Assembly: GCA_944321125.1 (NCBI GenBank)
Contig: CALUKD010000002.1
Coordinates: 1-64,000 of the forward strand
Direction of reading: 5' to 3'
Source: Candidatus Butyricimonas faecavium
Lineage (GTDB): Bacteria > Bacteroidota > Bacteroidia > Bacteroidales > Marinifilaceae
DNA: 64,000 bases
Part shown: in pieces, positions 26,382-35,165 of the stretch
Position numbering within the stretch: the first letter of the stretch is position 1
Layout of the letters: the number at the start of each line of letters is the position of its first letter
Made by a program: the position numbers and the translations under genes
Notes under the pieces: model-generated
Databases searched by the model: none
What the model was told of the DNA's origin: nothing
Seen by the model: only the letters and a program-made list of their open reading frames with translations

Positions 26382-29300
26382 ATGTGTGTGCGTGTATTTG
26401 TTCTTTTGCTTTGTCTATTATCGATACAGGGTGGAAGGCTGTTTGCAGGAAAAAGGAAATGTTTTCCAGAGATACTGAGAGTTGATTCATTGGTTCGGGA
26501 AGAAAAATGTGTTGTCGTAAAAGGAGTCGTGTGTGATGCGCAAGGCGAGGCGATAGTCGGGGTCAATATTATTGAAAAAGGAACGATGAACGGGGTAACT
26601 ACCGATCGGAGAGGGAAATTCTCGCTTGAGGTAGATTTACATGGAACGTTGATTGTCTCTTTTGTTGGCTATCGGACTCGGATTATCCCGGTTGAAGGGA
26701 GAACCGATTTCGTTATTACGTTGGAGCATGATTATATTCTTTTGGACGACGTGATCGTGACGGCATTGGGATTGCAAAAGAAAGAATCGGCCTTGTCTTA
26801 CGCTGCTATCCAAGTGGATAAGGATGAATTAGTCCGGGTGAAAAATCCGAACATGATCGTGGCGTTGATGGGAAAAGTGGCCGGAATGCAAGTGAACCGG
26901 AGTTCTTCGGGAATGGGAGGGGCTGTGAAAGTCGTGATGCGAGGGAACCGATCCGTGGCTGGGAATAATCAACCGCTGTACGTGATTGACGGGGTACCCA
27001 TGTTGAATGAAAGCAGTGAGCAACCTTACACGGCTATCGGGGGAACGGCTGATGCTGGAAATCGGGATGCCGGAGATGGGATTTCTAATTTGAATCCGGA
27101 AGATATCGAGAGTATTAGCATTTTGAAAGGAGTCCCTGCTGCGGCCCTTTACGGGACACAGGCTGCCAACGGGGTTATTTTGATTACTACGAAGAAGGGA
27201 TTGGCCGGGAAACAAGAGGTTGCTTTCACTTCCAGTGTGGCTTTTGACAAGGCGATGATGTTGCCGAAGTTGCAGAATCATTACGGGATGAGTGATGAAA
27301 TCGAGAGTTGGGGAGAACGAGAGAATATAACCACGGGTAACCCGATACCCTCTTTTTTTCGAACGGGCGTGACAGCAATTCATTCTTTATCCTTTATGAC
27401 AGGGAATGAACGTGTGCAAACTTATTTTTCGTATGCTAATACCATGGGAAAAGGGATTCTAGGAAAACATGAGTTGTCAAAACACAATATTAACTTCCGG
27501 GAAACAGCGACATTTTACGAGGGGCGTTTGAAAATAGACGGGAATGTGAATCTGTTGAGCCAGCACGTGAAAAATCGTCCTGTTCCGGGAGGATTCTATA
27601 TGAATCCGTTAGTTGGTCTGTATCGCTTCCCCCGGGGAATGGATATAACCGAATATAAAGAACATTTTGAAGTATGGAGTGAAGAACGTCATTTGAACGT
27701 GCAGAATTGGCATGCCCCAACCGAAGATTTTGAGCAGAATCCATATTGGATACAGGAACGAATCACGAGCCGGGATCAACGTACGCGGGCTATTGTTTCC
27801 CTCGCGTTGAACTTGAAAATTACAAATTGCTTTTCAGTTCAGGCCCGTGGAAACGTGGATTACGTGAACGATAAATTCCGTCAAAAATATTATGCTTCGA
27901 CGGCTCCTGCGTTAGCAGGAAATAACGGACGTTATATAGATTCCGGGAACGAGCAGGTGCAAACGTACGGGGATGTGATCGGAACTTATAAAGGAAAATT
28001 TAGTGACTTTTCGTTGGACGTGTCTTTAGGCGTCAGTATTAGCCGGAAAAAAGCCAATGAACTCCGGTACGATTCGAAAACTGCCTCTTTGAAGTTTGCG
28101 AACGTGTTCAATATTGCTAATATAAACATGAATACTTCTGCCTATATTTCCGAGCAGATTGATGCTATCCGGGAGATGCAGTCTTTGTTTGTCACGACAC
28201 AAATAGGTTTTCGAGATTATTTATTTCTGGATGTTTCAGCCCGGAATGACTGGAGTTCCACGTTAGCTTACACGAGCCGGGAATCAAGGGGCTTTTTCTA
28301 TCCATCCATTGGGGTTTCTTGCTTGATGAATCGGGTATTGAAATTGCCCGAACAGGTGACGAGTGGTAAGGTGCGGGTTGCATGGAGTAAGGTTGGGAAT
28401 GACATTCCTTTGTATATTACGAATCCTGTGGCTCACGTTCTGGCCGGAGGGGGAATACAGGTATCGGATGCGGCTTCTTTTGAAGAGATGAAACCGGAGA
28501 TGAGCCTGTCGATGGAGGTGGGAACGGAATGGAAATTCTTTGACTCTCGCCTGCATATTGACTTTACCTATTATCAGACACATACTAAGAATCAGTTTTT
28601 CAAATTGCCAGCAAAAGATGGCGACGAGTATGCCTATCGTTACGTGAATGCTGGAAATATTCAGAATACAGGTGTCGAGTTGATGATCGAGGGTACTCCG
28701 GTTGAGATTAAAAATTTCAGTTGGAAAACAGGAATAAATTACGCTTTCAACAAAAATAAAGTGGTGCGTTTGCACGCCGAGTTACCCGTGTTTCAATACG
28801 GACCTTATGGTTTTTCATCCAGTTACGCGATGAAATTGAAGAAAGGCGGATCTTTCGGGGATATATACGGTAAAGCGTTCAAGCGGGATACAGACGGGAA
28901 AATTCTTTACGAGACGGATGGAGAACGTCAGGGATTGCCGATGATTGAAGGAGATGGGAACACGGTGAAAGTGGGAAATGCCAATCCGGATTTCACGCTG
29001 GGATGGACGAATGCTTTCTCATGGAAGGGACTGGAGTTGAGTTTGCTGGTGGATGGTCGGTACGGGGGAAAAGTGTTATCGCAGACACAGGCCGACATGG
29101 ATATGTATGGGGTGACAAAAGTTACCGGGGATGCACGGGACAGGGGGTACGTGATACTGGAAGGAGAGAAGATTACTAACGTGAAAGGGTTCTACAAGTC
29201 TATCGTCGGGGGACGTGCCGGGGTGACGGAATATTATATGTATGATGCCACTAATTTCCGTTTACGGGAGTTGGCTTTGGGGTACACTTTCCCCAAGCGC

Positions 29301-29492
29301 TGGATGGAGGCGACGAAGTTTTTCCGGGATGTTCAACTGGCTTTTACAGCCCGAAATCTGTTTTTTATATACAAGGAAGCGCCTTTTGACCCGGATCTGA
29401 TTCTTTCTACGGGGAATGATAACCAGGCGATAGAAGTGTACGGGATGCCCACCACGAGAAGTATGGGATTCAGTTTACGTATCATGTTTTAA
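26382..29492 (+). CDS. SusC/RagA-type TonB-dependent transporter, locus 1
   Basis: A 1036-residue outer-membrane receptor. Signal peptide about 1-23, then a carboxypeptidase-regulatory-like beta-sandwich (about 45-120, VVCDAQGEAIVGVNI onwards), a TonB-box-like DDVIVTALGL stretch, the plug domain with PLYVIDGVPM and the SusC-typical LKGVPAAALYGTQAANGVI, and a ~700-residue beta-barrel ending in aromatic SLRIMF. There is no STN domain, and no sigma or anti-sigma gene is next to it, so it is not under direct FecI/FecR control here. Together with the SusD that follows 12 bases later it forms a lid-and-barrel importer. The neighbouring exported peptidases hint at a peptide cargo, which is inference. 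Confidence 0.93.
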   Translation: MCVRVFVLLLCLLSIQGGRLFAGKRKCFPEILRVDSLVREEKCVVVKGVVCDAQGEAIVGVNIIEKGTMNGVTTDRRGKFSLEVDLHGTLIVSFVGYRTRIIPVEGRTDFVITLEHDYILLDDVIVTALGLQKKESALSYAAIQVDKDELVRVKNPNMIVALMGKVAGMQVNRSSSGMGGAVKVVMRGNRSVAGNNQPLYVIDGVPMLNESSEQPYTAIGGTADAGNRDAGDGISNLNPEDIESISILKGVPAAALYGTQAANGVILITTKKGLAGKQEVAFTSSVAFDKAMMLPKLQNHYGMSDEIESWGERENITTGNPIPSFFRTGVTAIHSLSFMTGNERVQTYFSYANTMGKGILGKHELSKHNINFRETATFYEGRLKIDGNVNLLSQHVKNRPVPGGFYMNPLVGLYRFPRGMDITEYKEHFEVWSEERHLNVQNWHAPTEDFEQNPYWIQERITSRDQRTRAIVSLALNLKITNCFSVQARGNVDYVNDKFRQKYYASTAPALAGNNGRYIDSGNEQVQTYGDVIGTYKGKFSDFSLDVSLGVSISRKKANELRYDSKTASLKFANVFNIANINMNTSAYISEQIDAIREMQSLFVTTQIGFRDYLFLDVSARNDWSSTLAYTSRESRGFFYPSIGVSCLMNRVLKLPEQVTSGKVRVAWSKVGNDIPLYITNPVAHVLAGGGIQVSDAASFEEMKPEMSLSMEVGTEWKFFDSRLHIDFTYYQTHTKNQFFKLPAKDGDEYAYRYVNAGNIQNTGVELMIEGTPVEIKNFSWKTGINYAFNKNKVVRLHAELPVFQYGPYGFSSSYAMKLKKGGSFGDIYGKAFKRDTDGKILYETDGERQGLPMIEGDGNTVKVGNANPDFTLGWTNAFSWKGLELSLLVDGRYGGKVLSQTQADMDMYGVTKVTGDARDRGYVILEGEKITNVKGFYKSIVGGRAGVTEYYMYDATNFRLRELALGYTFPKRWMEATKFFRDVQLAFTARNLFFIYKEAPFDPDLILSTGNDNQAIEVYGMPTTRSMGFSLRIMF

Positions 29493-29504
29493 TTGGAAGA
29501 AAGG

Positions 29505-31124
29505 ATGAGAGGTTTAATCTACATGATAATAGGGGCGATGTTTGTCTCTTGCACGGGGCGTTTCAAGGACTTGAACACGGATAAGACGGGGATCACGGAT
29601 GAGAATATGCAAGTCGACTTGAATCACCTGGGAATACCCTTAGACGTGATTCAGCAGGGAATCTATTTTAATTATGATTACGGGAAGGGGAAGAATTGGC
29701 CCTATCAGCTGATGCAGAATCTGAGTGCCGATATGTTTAGCGGGTACATGCACGATTACAAACCTCTAAACGGTGGAAGTCATAATTCCGATTATAACCT
29801 GCAAGACGGGTGGAACGGGACGTTGTGGGAGAATACCTACGCTTACATCATGCCTCAGATTAAACGGCTGGAGGACTCTACCCGGTTAAAATATCCTGCC
29901 GTGTATGCTGTTACTGAAATCTTGAAAGTGGAAGTGATGCATCGAGTTTCCGATTACTATGGTCCTGTTATTTACACGAGTTTCGGAAATAAAAAAATGA
30001 TTTACCAGCCGGATACCCAACAGGATGTTTATCATTATTTCCTGGATGATTTGAAGACGGCGGTGGGAATACTGGAAAATTATGTGAATTTAGCCGGCTA
30101 CACGCCTGAATTTTCCCGTTTTGACTTGTTGTTGGATGGGAAGGTTGAATCGTGGATTCGGTTTGCCAACTCGTTGCGCCTGCGTCTGGCAATTCGGATG
30201 GCAATGGCCGATCCGGATAAAGCCCGGCAAGAGTTTGCGGACGCTTTAGCTGACCCTCTCGGGGTTTTTGAAGAACCCACGCAACTGGTGGCGGTGACGA
30301 CCGATGAGGAATACAGTAACCCGTTTGGCGAGATTAACCGGGTGTGGGGCGAGGTGTACATGAATGCGTCCATGGAATCCATTTTGAATGGTTTTGACGA
30401 TCCCCGGCGGGAGGCTTTTTTCGAGCCTTGTCCCGATGATGTTCTTTTGCCGGATCGGGATGGGAGGGATTCGGTGCTTATTCCTTTGAAAGGGCAGTAC
30501 CGGGGAATTCGCCAGGGAACCATGTTTGCCCACACGCTTTATTCCGCTCTGTCGAAAATATACGTGAATGTCCAGACAAAACCGATTCTGATGACGGCAG
30601 CCGAGGTCTGGTTTCTGCGGGCGGAAGCCGCTTTGCGGGGATGGACTGCAGAGGACCCCAGAATTTGTTACGAGCAGGGTATCCGGTGTTCATTCTCCCA
30701 GTGGCAGGTGGCCGGCGTGGAAACTTATTTGCAGAGTGATTGTTGGGCGGCTGATTTCGAGGATGCCTTTACCCCCGAAAATAATATCAAGGCTCGTTGT
30801 CTAGTTTCCCCTCGCTGGGATGATGCCGCTTCTGACGAGATGAAATTGGAACGGATTATCACGCAAAAATGGCTGGCTGTTTTCCCGGAAGGTTGCGAGG
30901 CATGGGCAGAACAACGAAGGACTGGTTATCCGAGGTTATTCTCCGTGCGGTATAACAATAGTCGTAACGGGTGTGTTGACACGGAAAAGATGATTCGTCG
31001 TCTGAATTATCCATCTTCAATTTTAGATAGTGATAACGGGCAATACGAGATGCTGGTCAATGCCTTGGGAGGTCCAGATCATGCCGGAACTCCTTTGTGG
31101 TGGGATACCGGACGGAATTTTTAG
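29505..31124 (+). CDS. SusD-like outer-membrane lipoprotein (SusD-like_2 type), locus 1
   Basis: A 539-residue surface lipoprotein, the lid of the SusC above. The start at ATG 29505 gives MRGLIYMIIGAMFVSC with the lipid Cys at 16; a TTG at 29493 is less likely. NWPYQLMQNLSADMFSGYM near residues 60-80 and the SRLKYPAVYAVTEILKVEVMHRVSD-like region (about 127-150) place it in the SusD-like_2 group (nutrient-binding outer membrane lipoprotein) rather than classical SusD. TPR-like helical repeats are expected. The gene ends the two-gene operon; no enzyme gene follows. Confidence 0.92.
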   Translation: MRGLIYMIIGAMFVSCTGRFKDLNTDKTGITDENMQVDLNHLGIPLDVIQQGIYFNYDYGKGKNWPYQLMQNLSADMFSGYMHDYKPLNGGSHNSDYNLQDGWNGTLWENTYAYIMPQIKRLEDSTRLKYPAVYAVTEILKVEVMHRVSDYYGPVIYTSFGNKKMIYQPDTQQDVYHYFLDDLKTAVGILENYVNLAGYTPEFSRFDLLLDGKVESWIRFANSLRLRLAIRMAMADPDKARQEFADALADPLGVFEEPTQLVAVTTDEEYSNPFGEINRVWGEVYMNASMESILNGFDDPRREAFFEPCPDDVLLPDRDGRDSVLIPLKGQYRGIRQGTMFAHTLYSALSKIYVNVQTKPILMTAAEVWFLRAEAALRGWTAEDPRICYEQGIRCSFSQWQVAGVETYLQSDCWAADFEDAFTPENNIKARCLVSPRWDDAASDEMKLERIITQKWLAVFPEGCEAWAEQRRTGYPRLFSVRYNNSRNGCVDTEKMIRRLNYPSSILDSDNGQYEMLVNALGGPDHAGTPLWWDTGRNF

Positions 31125-31253
31125 GAATCTTGCTTATTCTGGGGTGAGAAATAGATATTAAATTTTAAGCTATAATCGAAACTTTATCGAGTTCCTTTCG
31201 TTTCTATAGGTGTTGAAAACGAAATAAAAACGAACTTTTAAATATTTATAGTT

Positions 31254-31739
31254 ATGATGAAAGGAAATATCGGTTTAAATGCTGCAATGATTAAATCCAG
31301 CAAAACCATTTTGAATAACCTGTTGGCTGACCATTTTGTTTTACTTGCTAAAACTTGGAATTACCACTGGAATATGAAAGGCCCGAGTTTTAGGTCTTAT
31401 CACACTTTTTTGGAAGATCTTTATAACGGCTTGATTGAAGATATAGATAGTATTGCCGAACGTGTTCGTGATTTGGACGAACGTCCTATCGGTTCTTTGA
31501 AGGGATGTTTGGAACATAATCGTATTAAAGAACATGATGATGAAAAACCACTCCCCGATGCAAAGGGAATGCTGGCAGCTTTGCTGGACGATAATGCCGA
31601 GGTGATTCGACAAATCCGTACCGATTTGGAAACCATGGAGAAAGAAGAGTCAAAGGACTTCGGGACATCCAATTTCTTGGAAGATATGATTGAGAAGAAA
31701 GAAAAAGTAACTTGGATGATCCGGGCCCATTTGGAATAG
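31254..31739 (+). CDS. dps: Dps family ferritin-like DNA-protection protein
   Basis: A 161-residue Dps/miniferritin. The ferroxidase ligands of the Dps type are visible: His38 in YHWNMKG, His50 in FRSYHTFLEDLY, Asp65 and Glu69 in DSIAERV. Dps dodecamers oxidise Fe2+ with H2O2, store iron and coat DNA in stress or stationary phase. Length is typical. A single-gene unit with its own terminator; no clear OxyR or PerR site was identified in the 129 bases upstream. Confidence 0.94.
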   Translation: MMKGNIGLNAAMIKSSKTILNNLLADHFVLLAKTWNYHWNMKGPSFRSYHTFLEDLYNGLIEDIDSIAERVRDLDERPIGSLKGCLEHNRIKEHDDEKPLPDAKGMLAALLDDNAEVIRQIRTDLETMEKEESKDFGTSNFLEDMIEKKEKVTWMIRAHLE

Positions 31740-31767
31740 GGATAGATTTTTTTGTTATTAGTGAATG

Positions 31768-31801
31768 AAAGGGATTGCTGTGATGGTGATCCCTTTTGTT
31801 T
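31768..31801 (+). terminator. Terminator of dps
   Basis: An 8-bp stem (AAAGGGAT at 31768-31775 with ATCCCTTT at 31789-31796) ending in a T-rich stretch, about 30 bases after the dps stop. Confidence 0.75.
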
Positions 31802-31861
31802 TGTGTATAGTAACCTTCTAATCCGATGTTTTTGTATCTTCGTGGCGAATAATTATATGAG

Positions 31862-32932
31862 ATGGAAGATAGAGAGATTAGCGATATATTGATTCGTTGG
31901 TACGAGGAAAATAAGCGGGATTTACCGTGGCGAAGAACTTCTGATCCTTACTTGGTCTGGATTTCGGAGATCATACTTCAACAGACCAGGGTGGTACAAG
32001 GGTTGGAGTATTTTAACCGATTTACGGAACGGTTTCCCAACGTGGCGGCTCTTGCCATGGCGGATGAGGACGAGGTGATGAAGTATTGGCAGGGGCTAGG
32101 GTATTATAGCCGGGCTAGGAACCTGCATGCGGCAGCCCAACAGATCATGAATGATTTTGATGGTGTTTTTCCCCGTACACGAGAAGAGGTTCTTTCGTTG
32201 AGAGGAATTGGTGATTACACAGCTGCTGCCATTTGTTCTTTTGCCTACCGGTTATCCTATGCAACCGTGGATGGGAATGTTTTCCGGGTATTGGCCCGGT
32301 TGTTTGATGTAGATTTACCGATTGATGTGGGAGAAGGGAAGAAGTATTTTACGGCATTGGCCCAATCCCTGTTGGATGAACGTCGTCCGGATTTGTTCAA
32401 CCAGGCGATGATGGAGTTCGGGGCGTTGCAATGCGTGCCTAAGTCACCGGATTGCGAGTGTTGTCCTCTAAACGGGAAGTGTTTGGGATTGGCAGCCCGA
32501 CGAGTGGAACGATTACCAGTGAAAAGTGGGAAGACTGCGGTGAAACCTCGTTATTTTAATTATTTGTATATACATGGGCAAGGTATGACCCTTTTATCCA
32601 AGCGAACGGGGAATGATATTTGGCGTAATCTCTACGAGTTTCCGTTAATCGAAACGGAGCGTGCGGTTACGTGGGAGGAATTGTCCGGTATGGCTGTTTT
32701 TCAAGAGTTATTTGATGGTATCGAAAAAGTTGAAATTACCCGGGAGTACGTGGCGAAAAAACATGTATTGTCTCATCGAGTGATATACCCTGTATTTTAT
32801 GAAATTCGGGTCGATTCTTTTTCGGAGAGTATGGGGAAATATTTGAAAGTATCCGATAATCGGGTGGGAGAATATGCTGTCTCCCGATTAATTCAGTCAT
32901 ATCTTGAAGTGCGGGATGGTTTGTTGTTTTAA
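31862..32932 (+). CDS. mutY: Adenine DNA glycosylase MutY
   Basis: A 356-residue A/G-specific adenine glycosylase that removes adenine opposite 8-oxoguanine. Catalytic Glu36 is in SEIILQQTRV, the helix-hairpin-helix is LRGIGDYTAAAICSFAY, the catalytic Asp sits in ATVDGNVFRVL, and the [4Fe-4S] ligands follow the pattern C-x6-C-x2-C-x5-C in CVPKSPDCECCPLNGKC. The C-terminal part is the NUDIX-like 8-oxoG recognition domain. Length is usual. It follows dps; the two may both respond to oxidative stress but have separate units. Confidence 0.95.
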   Translation: MEDREISDILIRWYEENKRDLPWRRTSDPYLVWISEIILQQTRVVQGLEYFNRFTERFPNVAALAMADEDEVMKYWQGLGYYSRARNLHAAAQQIMNDFDGVFPRTREEVLSLRGIGDYTAAAICSFAYRLSYATVDGNVFRVLARLFDVDLPIDVGEGKKYFTALAQSLLDERRPDLFNQAMMEFGALQCVPKSPDCECCPLNGKCLGLAARRVERLPVKSGKTAVKPRYFNYLYIHGQGMTLLSKRTGNDIWRNLYEFPLIETERAVTWEELSGMAVFQELFDGIEKVEITREYVAKKHVLSHRVIYPVFYEIRVDSFSESMGKYLKVSDNRVGEYAVSRLIQSYLEVRDGLLF

Positions 32933-32946
32933 GAAAAAGTTCATTG

Positions 32947-32980
32947 TTTGTCGATCGCTGTTGAAAAAAGTTTATTTTTG
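32947..32980 (+). promoter_or_regulatory. Predicted promoter of ECF sigma gene 1
   Basis: TTTG (32947-32950), 22 bases, TATTTTTG (32973-32980). The spacing is slightly longer than the 19-21 consensus. Only 5 bases separate the -7 box from the ATG, so the transcript would be almost or fully leaderless. Confidence 0.5.
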
Positions 32981-32985
32981 CACTA

Positions 32986-33561
32986 ATGCGAAAAAGTGAT
33001 CGAGATATACTGGATGTGTTCTTGAAGAACCGTAAAGAAGGGGTTCGAATGTTATTTGATCGATATTATCGGCCTCTCGTGCTGTATGCGGGAAGTTTGA
33101 TTGATGACGATACGATGGCAGAAGATCTCGTTCAGGAATTTTTCGTGCGTTTATGGGAAGATGATTATTTGAAGCATATCGAGGAAAAGGCTCTTAGTTC
33201 TTATCTTTTTTCTTCTATTCGCAATAGTTGTTACACTTACACGCACAAGAAGGACGTGTTGCGTATGCGAGTGGATTACACGGCTATTGATGTAGCTGCA
33301 GACACGGCTACCGTGTTGAACCAAGAAATCGTGGATCGGGTGATGGCTGTTATCGGTCGGATGCCTGAGCAAACGAGAAAAGTGGTGGATTGTGTTCTGA
33401 TGCGGGATATGAAATATCAGGATGCGGCAGATGAGTTACAAGTGTCATTGAACACGGTGAAAACGTTGTTGCGTAACGGGATGCGTATCTTGCGGGAAGA
33501 ATTAAAGAGAGACGAAGAGTTGATTTTGTTGCTTATCATGTCCCGGAGTTTAGGTGACTAG
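32986..33561 (+). CDS. ECF RNA polymerase sigma factor (FecI-like), locus 2
   Basis: A 191-residue sigma-70 family protein of the extracytoplasmic-function group. Region 2 is LFDRYYRPLVLYAGSLI followed by AEDLVQEFFVRLWE; region 4 with the helix-turn-helix is MKYQDAADELQVSLNTVKTLL. No region 3 or 1, as expected. It would recruit RNA polymerase to the downstream SusC operon when the outer-membrane receptor and FecR signal cargo. FecR follows, but after an unusually long 320-base gap. Confidence 0.93.
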   Translation: MRKSDRDILDVFLKNRKEGVRMLFDRYYRPLVLYAGSLIDDDTMAEDLVQEFFVRLWEDDYLKHIEEKALSSYLFSSIRNSCYTYTHKKDVLRMRVDYTAIDVAADTATVLNQEIVDRVMAVIGRMPEQTRKVVDCVLMRDMKYQDAADELQVSLNTVKTLLRNGMRILREELKRDEELILLLIMSRSLGD

Positions 33562-33881
33562 GTTATCCATTATCCATTCATTTGTTATTGTTCGAGAATA
33601 GTTAACCTTTTCGTTATGGTTGCTCTACCCTTTCGCTATCTCATAAACATATCATGAACATAGCAACTACATAACATGAATACTGACGGGTGTATGTGCT
33701 CCGTTCGGGTTATGTAGGAATTTTGTAGCTGCCTGCGGGAAGGGATAGAGAAGGGATTAGTAGGGTATGGCTCAGCCCTGTTTTTAAGAATGTATTTATT
33801 AGAATTAATTTTGCTTTTGATTTTAAAAAAACGTGTTTCTATTCACCCGTTTTGATTTTTATTTAGTCCTACTTGTAAAAA
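33562..33881. other. Gene-free stretch between sigma and anti-sigma genes
   Basis: 320 bases without a credible reading frame. No strong inverted repeat, T-run terminator or consensus promoter was found, though a partial TTTG (33851-33854) precedes the FecR start. It may hold the sigma-dependent promoter for the FecR-SusC operon. The equivalent gap in locus 3 is only 94 bases. Confidence 0.5.
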
Positions 33882-35060
33882 ATGAGAATAGATATGGCTA
33901 TTTCAGATTACATGGAAGATTTGATTTATCGAGTGCTGGCAGGCGAGGTGGACGAGGTAGAACGGAAGGAGTTCGAGACGTGGTTACGGGAAAATGATGA
34001 ACACCGTGTCTTTTTTGAAAAAATAGAACGGGCTTGGTACACGGGGAAATATGCGGCCCGATGGAAAAACGTGGAGATGAGTGCCGCATGGAAGGCCGTG
34101 GAATATCGACATGAATACAGGAGAAGACGTCGTTTCAGGCAAATTGGGTGGAGTGTGGCTGCGGCCGTGGTCGTGGTACTTTGTTTTACTTGGATGATAT
34201 TTTCGGTGGGAAAAGATACGTCTGTGTCTACAATGGTACAATCCTCGGTAGGAAAACCCGGGGAATCGAAGGCGTTGTTAGTGTTGTCTTCAGGGGTAAA
34301 AGTTGAACTTGATAACCGGGGCGGGGATACGATTCTGGAGAAAGGTTTACCTATTTTGAACGAGAAAGATTACATTGATTATAGTAAACAGGATCACGAT
34401 TCACAGGTAAAGAGTGTTGTGTATAACGAGCTAATTGTCCCGACAGGAGGAGAGTATCGCTTGATATTGTCTGATGGTACGATCGTTTACATGAATTCTG
34501 AGTCCCGATTGAAGTATCCGGTGAAATTTGTAGGAGATGAGCGGATCGTGGAATTGGAAGGAGAAGCCTATTTCGAGGTGGTTCGTGACGAGGTGCATCC
34601 TTTTGTTGTTTGTGCAAACCAATTGAATGTAAAAGTTTTGGGGACCGGTTTTAATGTAATGGCTTATAAACAAGATTCCCGTACGGAGGTGACTTTGGTG
34701 AATGGAAAAGTCGATGTGAGAAACGGTGATATCAGTGAAATATTGGAGCCAAGTCAACAATTTGTGATGGACTATGGAAGCCGGGAATATCAGGTGCGTT
34801 CTGTGAATGTGAGTACCTATGTGGATTGGAAAAGCGGAATTTTGAATTTTGATGCTATGCCTTTGGAGGAGTTGGGAGACAAATTGGGACGTTGGTACGG
34901 GATGAAGTTTTTTTTCAGTAAAGAAAGTTTGAAACAATTGAAATTTTCCGGGGCTTTTAAGAAGTATAATGATATAGATTATATTCTTGGTCTGATAGAA
35001 GCGACCACGAATGTATCTTTTAAAATAAATGATGATGTAATTGTTGTTAATGAGAAATAA
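33882..35060 (+). CDS. FecR-family anti-sigma/signal transducer, locus 2
   Basis: A 392-residue inner-membrane protein. An N-terminal cytosolic helix bundle (about 1-85, with EFETWLRENDEHRVFFEKIE) should hold the sigma factor, one transmembrane helix (about 90-112) crosses the membrane, the FecR domain (about 180-300, VPTGGEYRLILSDGTIVYMN and AYFEVVRDEVHPFVV) follows, and a DUF4974 domain (about 318-390) should contact the STN domain of the SusC. Alternative starts at 33894 and 33912 are possible. It links cargo sensing by the SusC downstream to the sigma factor upstream. Confidence 0.92.
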   Translation: MRIDMAISDYMEDLIYRVLAGEVDEVERKEFETWLRENDEHRVFFEKIERAWYTGKYAARWKNVEMSAAWKAVEYRHEYRRRRRFRQIGWSVAAAVVVVLCFTWMIFSVGKDTSVSTMVQSSVGKPGESKALLVLSSGVKVELDNRGGDTILEKGLPILNEKDYIDYSKQDHDSQVKSVVYNELIVPTGGEYRLILSDGTIVYMNSESRLKYPVKFVGDERIVELEGEAYFEVVRDEVHPFVVCANQLNVKVLGTGFNVMAYKQDSRTEVTLVNGKVDVRNGDISEILEPSQQFVMDYGSREYQVRSVNVSTYVDWKSGILNFDAMPLEELGDKLGRWYGMKFFFSKESLKQLKFSGAFKKYNDIDYILGLIEATTNVSFKINDDVIVVNEK

Positions 35061-35090
35061 ATTGTAAAACCAGTTCCGAGGGTATAAAAA

Positions 35091-35121
35091 TACCGGAAAG
35101 TGTTAGGACCACGATCCGGTA
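35091..35121 (+). other. Hairpin between FecR and SusC genes
   Basis: TACCGGA (35091-35097) pairs with TCCGGTA (35115-35121), with a 17-base loop and no T-run. A similar hairpin lies at the same place in locus 3 (46557-46584), which suggests processing or attenuation between regulator and receptor. Confidence 0.5.
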
Positions 35122-35165
35122 ATTCCTCCCAAAGGAGCGTTAAGTATCACTTAATTCACAAATAT

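Noticed and set aside
26829-27383. 184-residue frame antisense to SusC 1
   Set aside because: A shadow of codon bias in the SusC gene; no recognisable domain.
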